Positions 32,901 through 45,431 are shown, numbered from the stretch's first letter. The stretch is DNA of 64,000 nt from Neocallimastix lanati (nom. inval.) (GCA_016946835.1 JACVTC010000015.1:1298501-1362500); one strand, 5' to 3'. A program made the numbers and translations. Notes: generated by a model from the letters alone, not told the origin.

Positions 32901-33455
32901 AACTTTTGAGTTGTATATCAAATAGTAATGAAGAAATTAGAGTTAGTAATAATGAAAATATTAATAATGAAAATATTAATAATGAAAATATTAATGAAGA
33001 AAATTCTAATATTGCTAAATTCATGAAATAATATATTGATGTCCACAAATCGTAACTTAACACAAGAAATATTCAGCCAGCATCTGCATTTTTTTACACG
33101 TGATGTTGTAAAATTTCTGTCTCCAGTTTTTGTTATATTTGGTACACTAAAAAAGTACAATTACTACTGATAATAGTTAATTGTAATTAAAATTTATTAA
33201 GCAAAATAAATGGATTATATCGATGCATGTAATATCAAAAAAGAATAATAAATACTGGGAAACTCGAAGAAATCACCAGTGTGAATAAACAAAATGAAAT
33301 TAAAGTAGGTGATTTAATTAAAATAAGATATTTTTCAAAGATATAAATTGAATCCTTAATTCGTAGGATCTTACGAAGTCCAAAGCAAATAATTCAATAT
33401 AATAGTATTAGTAGATTCAAACACAAAAATACAATTAGAAAGATATGTTCATCTC
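32900..33455 (+). pseudogene. Gypsy integrase C-terminus remnant
   Basis: The clearest part is 33285-33453. Reading across shifts and TAA stops, it gives EIKVGDLIKIRYF and then ERYVHLNVI, a pattern typical of Gypsy integrase C-termini. A family E LTR follows directly. The 32900-33100 part (a NENINNENINNE-type repeat) is in the right place but not identifiable. Stops at several points show that it is dead. Confidence 0.5.
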
Positions 33456-33932
33456 AATGTAATATAAAATAAATTTATGTAATATCATAAGTTTCATAAA
33501 ATAAATAAAAATTATTTTAAATATAAAATTTAACAAAAATTTTATGTTAGGTAAATATGTTTATAAATATATTAAATTTTATTTTATCTTATTTTAATTT
33601 ATTATATTTTTATATGTTTTAATTATAATTTATAATTATAATTATTATAAATATTTTATTATTCAAATTATACTTTTTATAATATTAAACTAAATAATCA
33701 ATTCTTATTATTTTAAAAATAGTTTATAATTAAAGAGTATTATGTAAAGAATACTTTTTCTTTATATTTTTTTCTTTGCAGCGTTTTTGCCATTATTTAA
33801 TATTTATTTTTATTATATTAATAACTAAAAGTAGTTTAATAATATTAACAATATAAATTTATTTAAATATTCAATTTTATAATTTCAAATTATAAATAAA
33901 TAAATGAACTAAATTATATTAATAAAAACATA

Positions 33933-33992
<60 letters not shown>

Positions 33993-34004
33993 ACTCCCTA
34001 GGGG

Positions 34005-34722
<718 letters not shown>

Positions 34723-35157
34723 GCCTCATACTCACTAAAAGTTATTTAATAATAATATTAACATAATATTAACAATATGAAATAATTAAAATTTAGTAAT
34801 TTAAAATGAATTTAAATTTAAATTATAAAATAAATAAATAAATAAATAAATAAATTAAATTATATTAATAAAAACTTAAATAATTAATAAAACTTCTCCC
34901 TAAAAGAGATAAAAACTGAAATTAGAGTTATATCAATTACATTATCTGAATTAGTTGTACATTAAGTATTAAATATTAAGATAAAGACTTTGTTATGTAT
35001 TTAATATTAAATTTAAAGATGAATTATTAAGACTTTATTATGTATTATGTATTTAATATTAAATTTAAAGATGAATTATTAAGACTTTATTATGTATTAA
35101 ATATTAACTTTATTATGTATTTATAATTAAACTTAAGATGAAATACTAAGATTTTTA

Positions 35158-35275
35158 TAATATATAATAGTTGTAAATGATTTGTTCATTTTTTATATAA
35201 TTGATCTTAATTATTATATATAAAATGAACAAATCATTTACAATTATTATATACAATAGATCAATTATTCTCAAA
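35158..35275. repeat. Long imperfect palindrome upstream of the dockerin gene
   Basis: Arms 35162-35199 and 35216-35252 are almost perfect reverse complements (core GTTGTAAATGATTTGTTC against GAACAAATCATTTACAA), with a 16-base spacer. It lies about 320 bases before the start codon, so it may affect transcription or simply be a MITE. Confidence 0.65.
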
Positions 35276-35577
35276 AGAATATAAAATAGAGTTTATGTCC
35301 CAAATGATAAATTTTTTTAAATATTGAAAAAGCATGTGAGTTTTTAATTAATTAAATTATTATAGGAGTAATTATAAATATATATAAAAAAAAATATATA
35401 TGTATATGTAAATATAAAAAATAAAATATATAAAAGCAAATATTAGTTTGAATTTATTTTTAATTATTTATATTATTTATTTTTATTTAAAAATAATTAT
35501 TAAATAATTTAAAAAAAAAAAAAAAGAAACAGTGTAGTTTTGATATTATTTTTTAAAATATTTCAAAAATAAAGAAA

Positions 35578-38500
35578 ATGAGAGTTTCGTTTCCTTTATT
35601 GATATCATTAACTATTGCTTCAAAAGCTTTAGCTGATTCTGAATGTTGGGCAGAAGCCCTTGGTTACAAATGTTGTACTAATACTAAATCCGTAAATTTC
35701 ACGGATGAAAATGGAAGTTGGGGTTTTGAAAACAATGTTAGATGTGGTATAATTGAAGAGACAACGATTTCTTCTGTGAAAGACGAAAATGACGTCACTA
35801 CTGAAACAGATATAACTGAAAAGTACATTAAAAACCCATCATTTGAAAAGGATGACATAAGTCTCCTTTCCCCGGACAATACTCGTGGTGCATACGTTGC
35901 CAAAAGTTTGGTCGACTGGAATCTCACAGGAGATTACGGTGTGAGTGATATTATGACTGCTGATGCCACGGCCACAGATAATAACTTCGGTGCTCCAGGT
36001 AATCCTTCTGATGGTAAACAGATGTACTATATTCGTAACGCCTGGAAAGTTACCGAAGCTTCATTACTCCAGAGTGTGACTTTGCCTGCTGGTATCTATA
36101 AACTAACGGTTGACAATAAGTGTGTGACCCAATCATTTCATTATGCCTACCTTGTGGCAGGTGAAGAAAATATTGTTCTACCTTTCTATGACTATTTACC
36201 AGATGAATGGACAACAACTGAACTTTTATTCATGCTTTCTGAAGAAACAACCATTGATATTGGTATAGAGCTTGTTTTCTTTAATAGTTCTGGAGGAAGT
36301 GTGTTAGTGGATAACTTCCATCTTTATCGTGTTCCAAAAACTAGTGTTAAAGCGGAGACACAAAATGAAAATGATGTACCCTCCTTCACCGAAGGAGTCA
36401 TCAACAATAAATTCGTGTCGGAAGCTGATATGAAACTTGACCTCCTTCAGATGCTTGCTGACTTCTCTACCTATTTGGTGAATGACTTCAGGGAATGTGT
36501 CGAACCAAATAGCTTATGTGAAAGCTGTGGATGCTTCATGGGTGAGAACACTATGGCCAATGATGAGAGAGGTGTACGTCCCAATGCTGACCTTTCCATG
36601 ATTTGCGCCTTCCTTGTGAAGTATGCTAAGCCTAAGGGAATAAAACTTCCAGAAGGAGTGACTTACGATATACTGGAAGAATTAGCCTTGAAGTCCCTCG
36701 TATTTGCTTACTCCACCCACAAAGCAAATAAGTTGAAGGTGTGTGCTGGTGGTACTTACTGGGGTTCTACCTCCGTTGATGAAAATGTTTGGGAATCAAG
36801 TCTCTGGGCAATGTCTGTGGCTTATTCTGCTTATTTCCAATGGGACAAGCTCTCCGTTGCTCAAAAAGGCTACATTGAGAATCTTCTTAAGGCAGAGTGT
36901 AACTATGAACTTTACCGTGAAATCCCTACTGGCTATAAAGGTGATACCAAGGCAGAAGAAAATGGATGGGAAGCAGATATACTTGCCGCAACCCTTGGTC
37001 TCTTCCCTGATGATAAACTTGCAAGCCAATGGTTTGAACGTATGCGTGAAATGGCTATTAACTCTTACTCTCATCCTAGCGATGCTAAAAACAAAACTGT
37101 CATTGATGAGTGGTACGACGAAAAGACTGTGGCTGACCTTTACATAGGACCAAACCTTTACAAGGACTACTCCCTCCAAAATCATAATCTCTTCCATACT
37201 TCCTATCAAAATGTCGTTCAACAAGAACTCGGTGAGGCAGCCCTTGCCCTCAAATTGTTCCAATTAGGATTGAAGGGTAAAGAAAAGTGGAAGAGTAATG
37301 CCCTTATGCACCACAACCAGGAAGTACAAGACAACATCCTTAACTGGCTTGCCTTGGCAGACGGAGAACTTGCTATGCCTAATGGTAATGACTGGTCACT
37401 TTTCCTTTACGATCAAATTACCTCCTACTCCACCTTGGCTTGTTTCCTCAGAGATCCTAATGCCCTTATGCTTGAAAATCTTGCATACAAGTACATCAAG
37501 GCTCGTCAGAAGACTACCCCTGATGGTTCTTGGCTTCTTCGTCCAGATGTCGGTGCTCGTCGTATGGGTGTCGAGGCTCACCGTGTCATGATGACATATC
37601 TCATGCACGACGTACTCTCCACAGAAGATCTCACCCCTACCTCTTGGGATGATTTCAACCGCAAGTATGCTGAGGCCCATATAATTACTGATCAAAACAT
37701 TATCCGTGCTTCCACCGACTACCGTTTCTCTTGCTTCTCATGGTCAAACGGCTTAAAAAGTTATACTGGTTACTTTGCTTCTAACTCTGTCGACAAGAAT
37801 AAGATTGTCGTACCTTACCGTGCCTACAATACCGGTAACATCCTCGGTTGGTACGAGAACGAAGAAGCCTACCCAGATGCTAGACCTATCATTGCTGGAA
37901 ACTATCAACTCGAAGGCAATAGCTATGCTATGAACGGTGAAATTAGTTGCAATGATGATACTATCGATAACCGCTTTGCCATCTATTCCACACCAAATAA
38001 TGCGATCATCTACATCGACTATGTGACGGCTATTACTGATGTGACCATTACAGCAGAGTTGGGTGGTATGCTTGCTATCTCTACCGATGAATTGATGAAA
38101 ACAAAGCGTACCCTCTACTTTGACAATTCTGCTAATATCGTTGGTCAGGGTGAGATCAAATTGGCAAATGGAGAAAGTATTGCTTTCAAGCAGTTCGATG
38201 GTTCATCATTTATACAAATTAAGAGTGAATGGGTGAATGTCGATAATGAACTCGGTGTGGTTAGCATGAACGGTAAGAAAATTGGATTCGGTGATCGTGG
38301 CTCCAACAACTCCATTTACACCTCAAAGCTTTACCCAATGTTCAGCACAAATATTCGTGAGGTCAAGGAGAACGAAGTCATTGATGCCCGTAATCTTGTG
38401 TACTACAGTCTTACTAATGCTGAAGAAACAGAATCTTTTGCTAAGACTGTAATGAAGCTTGTTGATCAATTGGCCCAAGGATGGAATGGTGTCATCGCCG

Positions 38501-38883
38501 CTGACCGTGAAGCTGCCTACATCTTTATCAGCAACTTCAAGGGTGATGAAGAATGTACACTTTCCGGCATCAAATACGGTGAATACGCTCCAATCTTCCC
38601 AAAGTTGAAGACCAGCATTGTCAATGGTGAAGCCTCAGTGAAACTCAACCTTCAACAAAACACCTCCTACGCTCAAGTCATTTCCATTGGTATCGTTGGT
38701 GGTAAGGATCTTGAATGCGAAATGGAGAGTAACGGTGAGGCTTACATCACTTCAAAGTATGATGACACTATTGGTGTAGTGATCGGTAATGGTAATGCTG
38801 CTACCAATATCACTGTAAAGAAGAACGTTACCTATAAAGTATATAGCAAACCAGATGGTAGTGTTCAAGTTGAGAGTCAATAA
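35578..38883 (+). CDS. Secreted dockerin-bearing polysaccharide-active enzyme, lyase-like
   Basis: 1101 aa. Residues 1-19 form a signal peptide. Residues 22-60 are a fungal (CBM10-like) dockerin with four Cys and the W-G-F-E-N-N motif, which would dock the protein to scaffoldins of the extracellular cellulosome. Residues 86-255 resemble a carbohydrate-binding jelly roll (NPSFE start, SVLVDNFHLYRV end). Residues 275-700 look all-helical and carry QNHNLFHTSYQN, with Asn, His and Tyr of the kind used by toroid-fold polysaccharide lyases (PL8 or heparinase II/III-like). The rest resembles the beta-sandwich tail of such enzymes. The exact CAZy family is not certain. GC content and use of C-ending codons are far above the surroundings; this fits high expression or bacterial origin. 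There are no introns. Confidence 0.8.
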   Translation: MRVSFPLLISLTIASKALADSECWAEALGYKCCTNTKSVNFTDENGSWGFENNVRCGIIEETTISSVKDENDVTTETDITEKYIKNPSFEKDDISLLSPDNTRGAYVAKSLVDWNLTGDYGVSDIMTADATATDNNFGAPGNPSDGKQMYYIRNAWKVTEASLLQSVTLPAGIYKLTVDNKCVTQSFHYAYLVAGEENIVLPFYDYLPDEWTTTELLFMLSEETTIDIGIELVFFNSSGGSVLVDNFHLYRVPKTSVKAETQNENDVPSFTEGVINNKFVSEADMKLDLLQMLADFSTYLVNDFRECVEPNSLCESCGCFMGENTMANDERGVRPNADLSMICAFLVKYAKPKGIKLPEGVTYDILEELALKSLVFAYSTHKANKLKVCAGGTYWGSTSVDENVWESSLWAMSVAYSAYFQWDKLSVAQKGYIENLLKAECNYELYREIPTGYKGDTKAEENGWEADILAATLGLFPDDKLASQWFERMREMAINSYSHPSDAKNKTVIDEWYDEKTVADLYIGPNLYKDYSLQNHNLFHTSYQNVVQQELGEAALALKLFQLGLKGKEKWKSNALMHHNQEVQDNILNWLALADGELAMPNGNDWSLFLYDQITSYSTLACFLRDPNALMLENLAYKYIKARQKTTPDGSWLLRPDVGARRMGVEAHRVMMTYLMHDVLSTEDLTPTSWDDFNRKYAEAHIITDQNIIRASTDYRFSCFSWSNGLKSYTGYFASNSVDKNKIVVPYRAYNTGNILGWYENEEAYPDARPIIAGNYQLEGNSYAMNGEISCNDDTIDNRFAIYSTPNNAIIYIDYVTAITDVTITAELGGMLAISTDELMKTKRTLYFDNSANIVGQGEIKLANGESIAFKQFDGSSFIQIKSEWVNVDNELGVVSMNGKKIGFGDRGSNNSIYTSKLYPMFSTNIREVKENEVIDARNLVYYSLTNAEETESFAKTVMKLVDQLAQGWNGVIAADREAAYIFISNFKGDEECTLSGIKYGEYAPIFPKLKTSIVNGEASVKLNLQQNTSYAQVISIGIVGGKDLECEMESNGEAYITSKYDDTIGVVIGNGNAATNITVKKNVTYKVYSKPDGSVQVESQ

Positions 38884-39001
38884 AATAATTATACCATATT
38901 CAAGCATAAAGTCGTCCTTCTCCCTTAAAGACTAAAGATACCCTTCTATTATGACAACAATACCCTTTTTAATTTCAATTTATTACGGCTTTATCAAGCA
39001 A

Positions 39002-39050
<49 letters not shown>

Positions 39051-39640
39051 GAACCTCTGGTAGGAATTTCATATAGAATAAAAATTAATTAAATAAATTA
39101 AATAAATAAATAAATAGAAAAAATTAAAATAAGTAGATATATGAATAAATAAATAATTAAATAATTATTTAAATAAAAAGTTAAGTAAATAAATAAATAA
39201 TTATAGAGATAAATTAATAAATTAATAAATTAATAAATAGATCGTATTAATTATTGTTATTTATTAATTATTGTTATTGCCATGGTTTTATTTTAAAATA
39301 TATTTAATATATTTTTATTGCTTATGATAGTAGGGATTAGAATTTTATACCTAAATTTGTAACAAAAAATAAAAAAAAAAAAAGATTTTAAAAATAGATA
39401 AATAAGTAAATAGATAGATAAATAAATAAATAGATTAAATAGATAAATAAATAAAAATAAATAAAAATAAATAACAAAAATCTTTATTTATTCATAACTT
39501 TATTTTTAAAAAATTTAATGTTTTTTATTGTTTTTCATTTTTTTTCTTAAAATAATTTTATAAAAATAATTTTATTTTAACTTGAATATAGTGTTTATAA
39601 GAAAATTAAGGAATATTATTTTTATTTTTAAAAAAAGTGG
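38884..39640. other. Spacer with a 44-base A tract
   Basis: A44 at 39005-39048 follows the dockerin gene by about 120 bases, then AAAT-type repeats. No gene. Confidence 0.5.
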
Positions 39641-39870
39641 CAAAAGTATTTATCAACTAATATGGAATTTAGGGTAACTGAAAAACAAATTATTAAATCA
39701 ATTTGAGAATAATAACAAATAATTAAACAGAAATATAGTATTTATTAGAAAATTAAGGAATATTATTTGTATTTTTAAAAAGTAGCAAAAGCATTTATCA
39801 ATTAATATGGAATTTAAGGTAACTGAAAAACAAATTATTAAATCAATTAGAGAAAATGATATAAGTAAAT
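39560..39870 (+). repeat. Tandem duplication of the 5' end of the ankyrin gene
   Basis: About 145 bases containing upstream sequence and the first codons occur twice. The first copy (ATG near 39661) reads MEFRVTEKQIIKSI and then meets TGA; the second (ATG 39807) reads MEFKVTEKQIIKSI and continues. The upstream parts share AAGAAAATTAAGGAATATTATT. Confidence 0.7.
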
Positions 39871-42731
39871 TACAAGATTTCGTATATCAACTATGTAAAG
39901 ATAATAATGAAAGATTGTTAAATGTATTGATTGACCATTGTACTTCAATTAATAAGATAATATTAAAATTACTTTTAATTTATAAAAATAAAGAAAAAGT
40001 TTCAAATAAAAATTAAAAAATTTATTTAAAAAGGAAATTGAAGGGAAAAAAATTTTAAAATCAATAAAAATTAATTATTGTAAAAATGATATTTCCAATT
40101 ATAGCACACCCATAAGTATTGCTTGTAATTATAATAATAAAAATATTGTTAAATCATTTATTTATTATGGAGCAAATGTCAATTTAGCAAGTAAAAATGG
40201 TAAGGTACCAATAATTATAGCTTGTTCGCATTCTAATAAAAATATTGTTGAATATTTGGTGGAAAGTGGAGCCAAAATAAATGAGAAGAACCAAAATGGT
40301 GATACAGCTTTATTAATATCTTATAAAAAAAAATAAAATTAAATTAACAAAATATTTAGTAGAGCATAGGGCACATGTAAACATTAAAAATAAAAAAGGT
40401 AATACACCATTACTTCAAGCATATATTAATAAAAATGGTAAACTTTTTAAATATTTAGTAGAACACCGAGCGGATCTTAATGTAGTGGGAAAAAATGGTG
40501 ATCCACTATTATATAAAGCGTATACTGATAAAAACAATAAAATTTTTAAATATTTAGTAGAACACGGAGCGGATCTTAATGTAGTTGGAAAAAATGGTGA
40601 TCCACTATTATATAAAGTGTATACTGATAAAAACGATAGAATTTTAAAATATTTAGTAGAACACGGAGCTGATATTAATGTGACAGACAAAAGAGGTAAT
40701 CCATTACTGTGTATTGCATATGATGATAAAAATGAAGATTTAGTAAAATATTTAGTGGGCCATGGTACAAAGGTAAACTCAAGAATCGGTCATAAGTTAT
40801 TAAAATCAGCAATTTATTTTAGAAATGAAGATTTAATAAAATATTTAGTTGATCATGAAGTATGTGATATCAATATGGAAATGGATGACTATTGTAGTAA
40901 ACCATTAATTGACGCAATTGATGCGTATAGAAGAAGGAATCGGATTGAAATAATAAAATATTTAGTAGATCACGGAGCCAATGTTAACATAAGAGGTAAT
41001 TATGGACGTACTCCTCTAATAGAGGCATGTAGGAATAATGATTTTAATGATAATGATGAATTGATAAAATATTTAATAGATCAAGGAGCAGATATTAATA
41101 GTTAATCATCTGATTATGGATCTCCTCTAGAAATAGCCTGTATAAATAGAAACATTGCTTTAGTGAAATATTTGATGGACCATGGAGCAAGAATAGATAA
41201 TAAATATGGTGGCTTGGCATTAATTAAAGCTTGTAAATATAACTATGAAGAAATTGTAAAATATTTAGTGGATAATGGTGTAGATATAAATTATAAGAAC
41301 AGCGATACACCATTGACAGTTTCATGTAAATGTAGAAATTTAAATTTAATAAAATATTTAGTTGATAATGGTGCAGATATAGACCCAAAAAGCGATGATT
41401 GTTATGGTCACACACCGTTAATCATTGCATGTAATTACAAAAATGATAAGCTAATAAAATTTTTGGTTGAAAATGGGGCGGATATAAACTTGAAAGATAA
41501 AAAATTTCAATCGCCATTATCCATTGCTTGTTCAAATGAAAATGAGGAATTAATAAAGTATTTAGTGGATCATGGAGCAGATACTAATATATTAAGTAGT
41601 GATGATAAAACACCATTATTTATAGCATGTGAAAAAGGTAATATTAATATAATAAAATATTTAATTCCTCACGAAGCCGACGTAAATATCAGGAATTGTT
41701 ATAATTATACACCATTAATGTACGTACTATATCATATAGGTAATAGGAATAGTATCGATATAATGTATTATTTAGTAGATCACGGAGCAGAAATAAATAT
41801 TGAAGATAATTCTGGTTATACATCATTAATGTATGCATATAAAAGAAATAATATCAATGTAGTGAAATATTTAGTAGATCATGGAAAAGAAATCAATACG
41901 GAAAGCATTTACGGTGCAACACCATTAATTTTGGGGTGTGACAATAATAACATTGAAATGGTAAAATATTTAGTGGATAATGGAGCGGATATTAATTTTA
42001 AAAATAAAGAAGGGAATACCTCATTCATTATCGCTTATAAAAATAATAATATTGAAATATTGAAATATTTAATTTCATGTGGTCCCGATATCAATGTTCT
42101 AATTACTAAAAAGTGTGAAGAAGGAAATAAAACTTTTGTAGAACTTTTAAGGGAAAATGGAGTTGATATGAACATTAAAGATAGTAACAGAAATACACTG
42201 CTACATATAGCTTGTAATACTGGAGATAAAGAATTAGTAAAATATTTAGTCAATTATGGAGTAGATGTCAATGAAGAAAATAAAAATGGTAATACCGCAT
42301 TATCTATAGCATGTAATAGGAGACATATAAATATCGTAAGATATTTAGTAAAACACGGAGCAAATGTTAACAAAAGAGAAAAAGATGGTAATACCCCATT
42401 TATCTATTCCTGTATTAATGGAAATATTGATATCGTAAAATGCCTAGTGGAACATGGCGCAGAAATCAACGTAAAAAATGACAATAATGATACTCCATTA
42501 ATTGTTGCTTGTTACTATCGAGATTTTCTTATCGTAAAATATTTAGTGGAGCATGGAGCAGATGTCAATATAAAAAATAATAATGGCGATTCACCATTAA
42601 CGATTGGATATATTTATAAAGATAGTAATAATAAATATGATTTTACTGTTAATGAAAATTATATCTATCGACCTAGGAATATTGATAAGAAAATAATAAG
42701 ATATTTAAAAAATTATAAAGCTAAAAATTAA
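39807..42731 (+). pseudogene. Large ankyrin-repeat protein, broken by two stops and one shift
   Basis: One frame runs from ATG 39807 to TAA 42731 with three lesions: TAA at 40014 (residue 70), a one-base shift in an A9 run near 40325, and TAA at 41103. Beyond each lesion the repeat pattern resumes at once. It would encode about 970 residues: a 65-residue helical head (MEFKVTEKQIIKSIREND), then roughly 25 ankyrin repeats of about 33 residues with the usual TPL.IAC...N..IVKYLVEHGAD.N pattern. Ankyrin arrays bind partner proteins; the target is unknown. Very similar adjacent units (40460-40640) show recent internal duplication. Either this is a pseudogene, or homopolymer and base errors broke an intact gene. 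Confidence 0.8.
41106..42731 (+). CDS. Longest open block of the ankyrin gene
   Basis: 542 codons are open from just after the TAA at 41103. The first good internal Met-containing repeat is KYLMDHGARID (near 41173). About 16 consecutive ankyrin repeats have conserved hydrophobic and Gly positions and no insertions. The end, after residue about 500, departs from the repeat and finishes in a Lys-rich helix, a natural C-terminus. Retained codon quality suggests recent inactivation or a sequencing error upstream. Confidence 0.7.
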   Translation, partial: SSDYGSPLEIACINRNIALVKYLMDHGARIDNKYGGLALIKACKYNYEEIVKYLVDNGVDINYKNSDTPLTVSCKCRNLNLIKYLVDNGADIDPKSDDCYGHTPLIIACNYKNDKLIKFLVENGADINLKDKKFQSPLSIACSNENEELIKYLVDHGADTNILSSDDKTPLFIACEKGNINIIKYLIPHEADVNIRNCYNYTPLMYVLYHIGNRNSIDIMYYLVDHGAEINIEDNSGYTSLMYAYKRNNINVVKYLVDHGKEINTESIYGATPLILGCDNNNIEMVKYLVDNGADINFKNKEGNTSFIIAYKNNNIEILKYLISCGPDINVLITKKCEEGNKTFVELLRENGVDMNIKDSNRNTLLHIACNTGDKELVKYLVNYGVDVNEENKNGNTALSIACNRRHINIVRYLVKHGANVNKREKDGNTPFIYSCINGNIDIVKCLVEHGAEINVKNDNNDTPLIVACYYRDFLIVKYLVEHGADVNIKNNNGDSPLTIGYIYKDSNNKYDFTVNENYIYRPRNIDKKIIRYLKNYKAKN

Positions 42732-42901
42732 AAATATTAAATAAATAAAAATAATATATATATAAAACTGATAAAATATAAATAAAAAAAGAAAAAAAAA
42801 AAAAATTTTTTTTTTTTCTTTTCCACATTTTTTAATTCATTATGATAATAGGAGGGGTCCTATCGGAGGAATTCGTATGTTATTCAATACAATATAATAT
42901 C

Positions 42902-42977
<76 letters not shown>

Positions 42978-43030
42978 TAATAATAATATTATTATTTAAT
43001 ATAATAGGAAAATGTTTATGTCTAATCCGA
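42732..43030. other. Spacer with A50 tract and TA repeat
   Basis: A50 at 42903-42952 followed by (TA)n. No gene. Confidence 0.6.
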
Positions 43031-43195
43031 TTCAGTTTGTCGGTGTTAAATAGTAATTCTAATAATATGAACAATAATAGTAATAATAATAATGATACAA
43101 GTATGTCCTATATTGATAATAATAATTATGATTTAGTAAATATTTAGTAAATATTTGTAATAATTTCGATAATTTATTGAATTATTGTAGTGATG

Positions 43196-43236
<41 letters not shown>

Positions 43237-43969
43237 CAATTTGATATTGATGATCGATCTATTAAATAATAAAAACTATTTTTAATCACAACAATAATAA
43301 TTTATTTTAATTATACTAATCTATTAAGTAATATTAATAAGTAATAATAAGTAATAATCAATTAGATAATAGTATATTAATCAATGCTAATATTTACAAT
43401 AATCCTCAAAGTAATACTAATGATCCGTTAAATAGCAATAATAGTTTATATAGTAGTAATAATTTATGAAATAATAACAATTTATTGAATAATACTCATA
43501 ATTCTAATGATCTATTAAGCTTTAAGTATACATATATGATACTTAAAATTTATTTAAGTAATACTACCGGAAAGGCCTCGGGAACCATATTTAAAAATTG
43601 ACAATATTCCATAATGTAATTTACAATGTGTCGATTTACATTTTACGATTTAATAAATTATTTAATAGTAATACTAATAAATACAATGATAATAATTTTA
43701 TTAATCGTAATTCAAATAATAATGATATATAAAATAGTAATTATAATTACAATGACAATCTTTTAAAATAGTCTGAGTCATTGCAATGATATAACAGTTT
43801 ATTTAATAATGTTTTAATAAAAAGAATTTATTTATTAAATAGTATTAAATATAAATTATTTGATAGTAATTTTATTAAAGAATATTATCAGAAATAGTAG
43901 AATGGAATGTATCAATTATGTAAGAAATTGTTATAATAATTAATCAGTGAATAATTCCTTCAATAATAA

Positions 43970-44013
<44 letters not shown>

Positions 44014-44229
44014 AATACCTATTATAATAACATTAAATATAATCACAATAATAACAATAGTAAAAACATTGATATAAATAACAAATCTAATAACAATAAT
44101 AACAATAAGAGTAATAATCGTAACAACTTCAGTAATCATAGTAATAACAATATTAATAACCATACCAATAACAACATTAGTAATAACAATAACAATACCA
44201 ATAATAACAGTAATAATATCAGTTATTAA
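43030..44229 (+). pseudogene. Decayed Asn-rich coding region
   Basis: Stretches that translate to Asn/Ser-rich protein are interrupted by stops and an A42 tract (43971-44012). One is SNTNDPLNSNNSLYSS near 43410. The last block, about 44013-44229, is open for about 72 codons and rich in AAC as well as AAT, ending at TAA; use of both Asn codons argues for former coding rather than a simple AAT repeat. No conserved domain is visible, so the original function is unknown. Confidence 0.3.
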
Positions 44230-44355
44230 ACATTATATTAAATTTAATTAATAAATAAACGTTTTTAAAAACAAACTTTTCTTTATTATTAATATTATTA
44301 TTATATTATTATTTTTAGCTATCATTTTATTAGAAATATAATTATAGTTAATATA

Positions 44356-44389
<34 letters not shown>

Positions 44390-44578
44390 TGTGTTACCTT
44401 ATTCATAATAACTATAATTAATTTAAAAAATAATAATTAGAATTAATTATTAAAAAAATTTAAATATAAAAATAATTTTATATTAGAGAAAAGTAATTTC
44501 CTTTAAGAAATATTAAGATGAAAATTAATAATTGAAAAGTAATATAAATAAAAGAAAGAAATAATTATAAAAAAAAAA

Positions 44579-44690
44579 TATCAGCTCTAATGAGTAGGAG
44601 GGCGTGGAGGTTTGTGAAGAAGCCTAGGATGTGAATCCGGGTGAAACAGCCTCTAGTGCAGATCTTGGTGGTAGTAGCAAATATTCAATT
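44579..44690 (+). rRNA. LSU (26S) rRNA fragment, truncated
   Basis: About 110 bases match conserved fungal large-subunit rRNA as I know it, notably CTCTAGTGCAGATCTTGGTG with GTAGTAGCAAATATTCAA, preceded by a GGTGAAACAGCC-like segment. Both sides fall straight into AT-rich repeats, so this is an isolated rDNA scrap, not a gene. Confidence 0.8.
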
Positions 44691-44897
44691 ATAATAATAA
44701 AAAAAATCAATGAAACTAAATTGGTCAAAATGGCTTAAATAAAGAAATACTTTTAGATATTAAAATAGAATAAAAATATAGAAATAATTACACATTCTAT
44801 AAAAATTTTTTAAATGAAAAAAACAGTAAAAATAATGAACAACCTTTAAATTGGTCTAGAAAATTCAACAATTGATTTATTCATTATAATAATAATA

Positions 44898-44943
<46 letters not shown>

Positions 44944-45431
44944 GTAGTAATAATAATAATAAATATATATTATAATTATAACAATAATAACAAATAATAA
45001 TAATATTATTATTAATAATAAATTAACTTAATAGTAAATAATAAATAATAAATAATAAATAATAAATAATAAATAATAAATAATTGAATAATAAATAATA
45101 ATTAAATAATAAATAATAAATAATAAATAATAAATAATAAATAATAATAAATAATAAATAAAAAATAAAAAATAAAAAATAGAAATAGTAAATAATTGAA
45201 TAATAAATAATTGAATAATAATAGTTTTTTTTTTTTTTTTTTTTTTTTGTCTTTTGTAAGTATAAAGGTATAAAGTTCATTGGTTTAAAAAAAAAACAAT
45301 AATAATAGCAAGTGCAGCGCATTTTACTGATTCCAAAGGTCAAGGTCATTTTATTTTTATTTTATTTTTATTTTTCTTTTTTTTTTTTTGATACTTCCAA
45401 TCATGAGTTATTATTTATAAGGTTTTTTTTT

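Noticed and set aside
36743-37147. Frames overlapping the dockerin gene on both strands
   Set aside because: Shadows of the 35578-38883 coding sequence, whose GC-rich codons leave other frames open.
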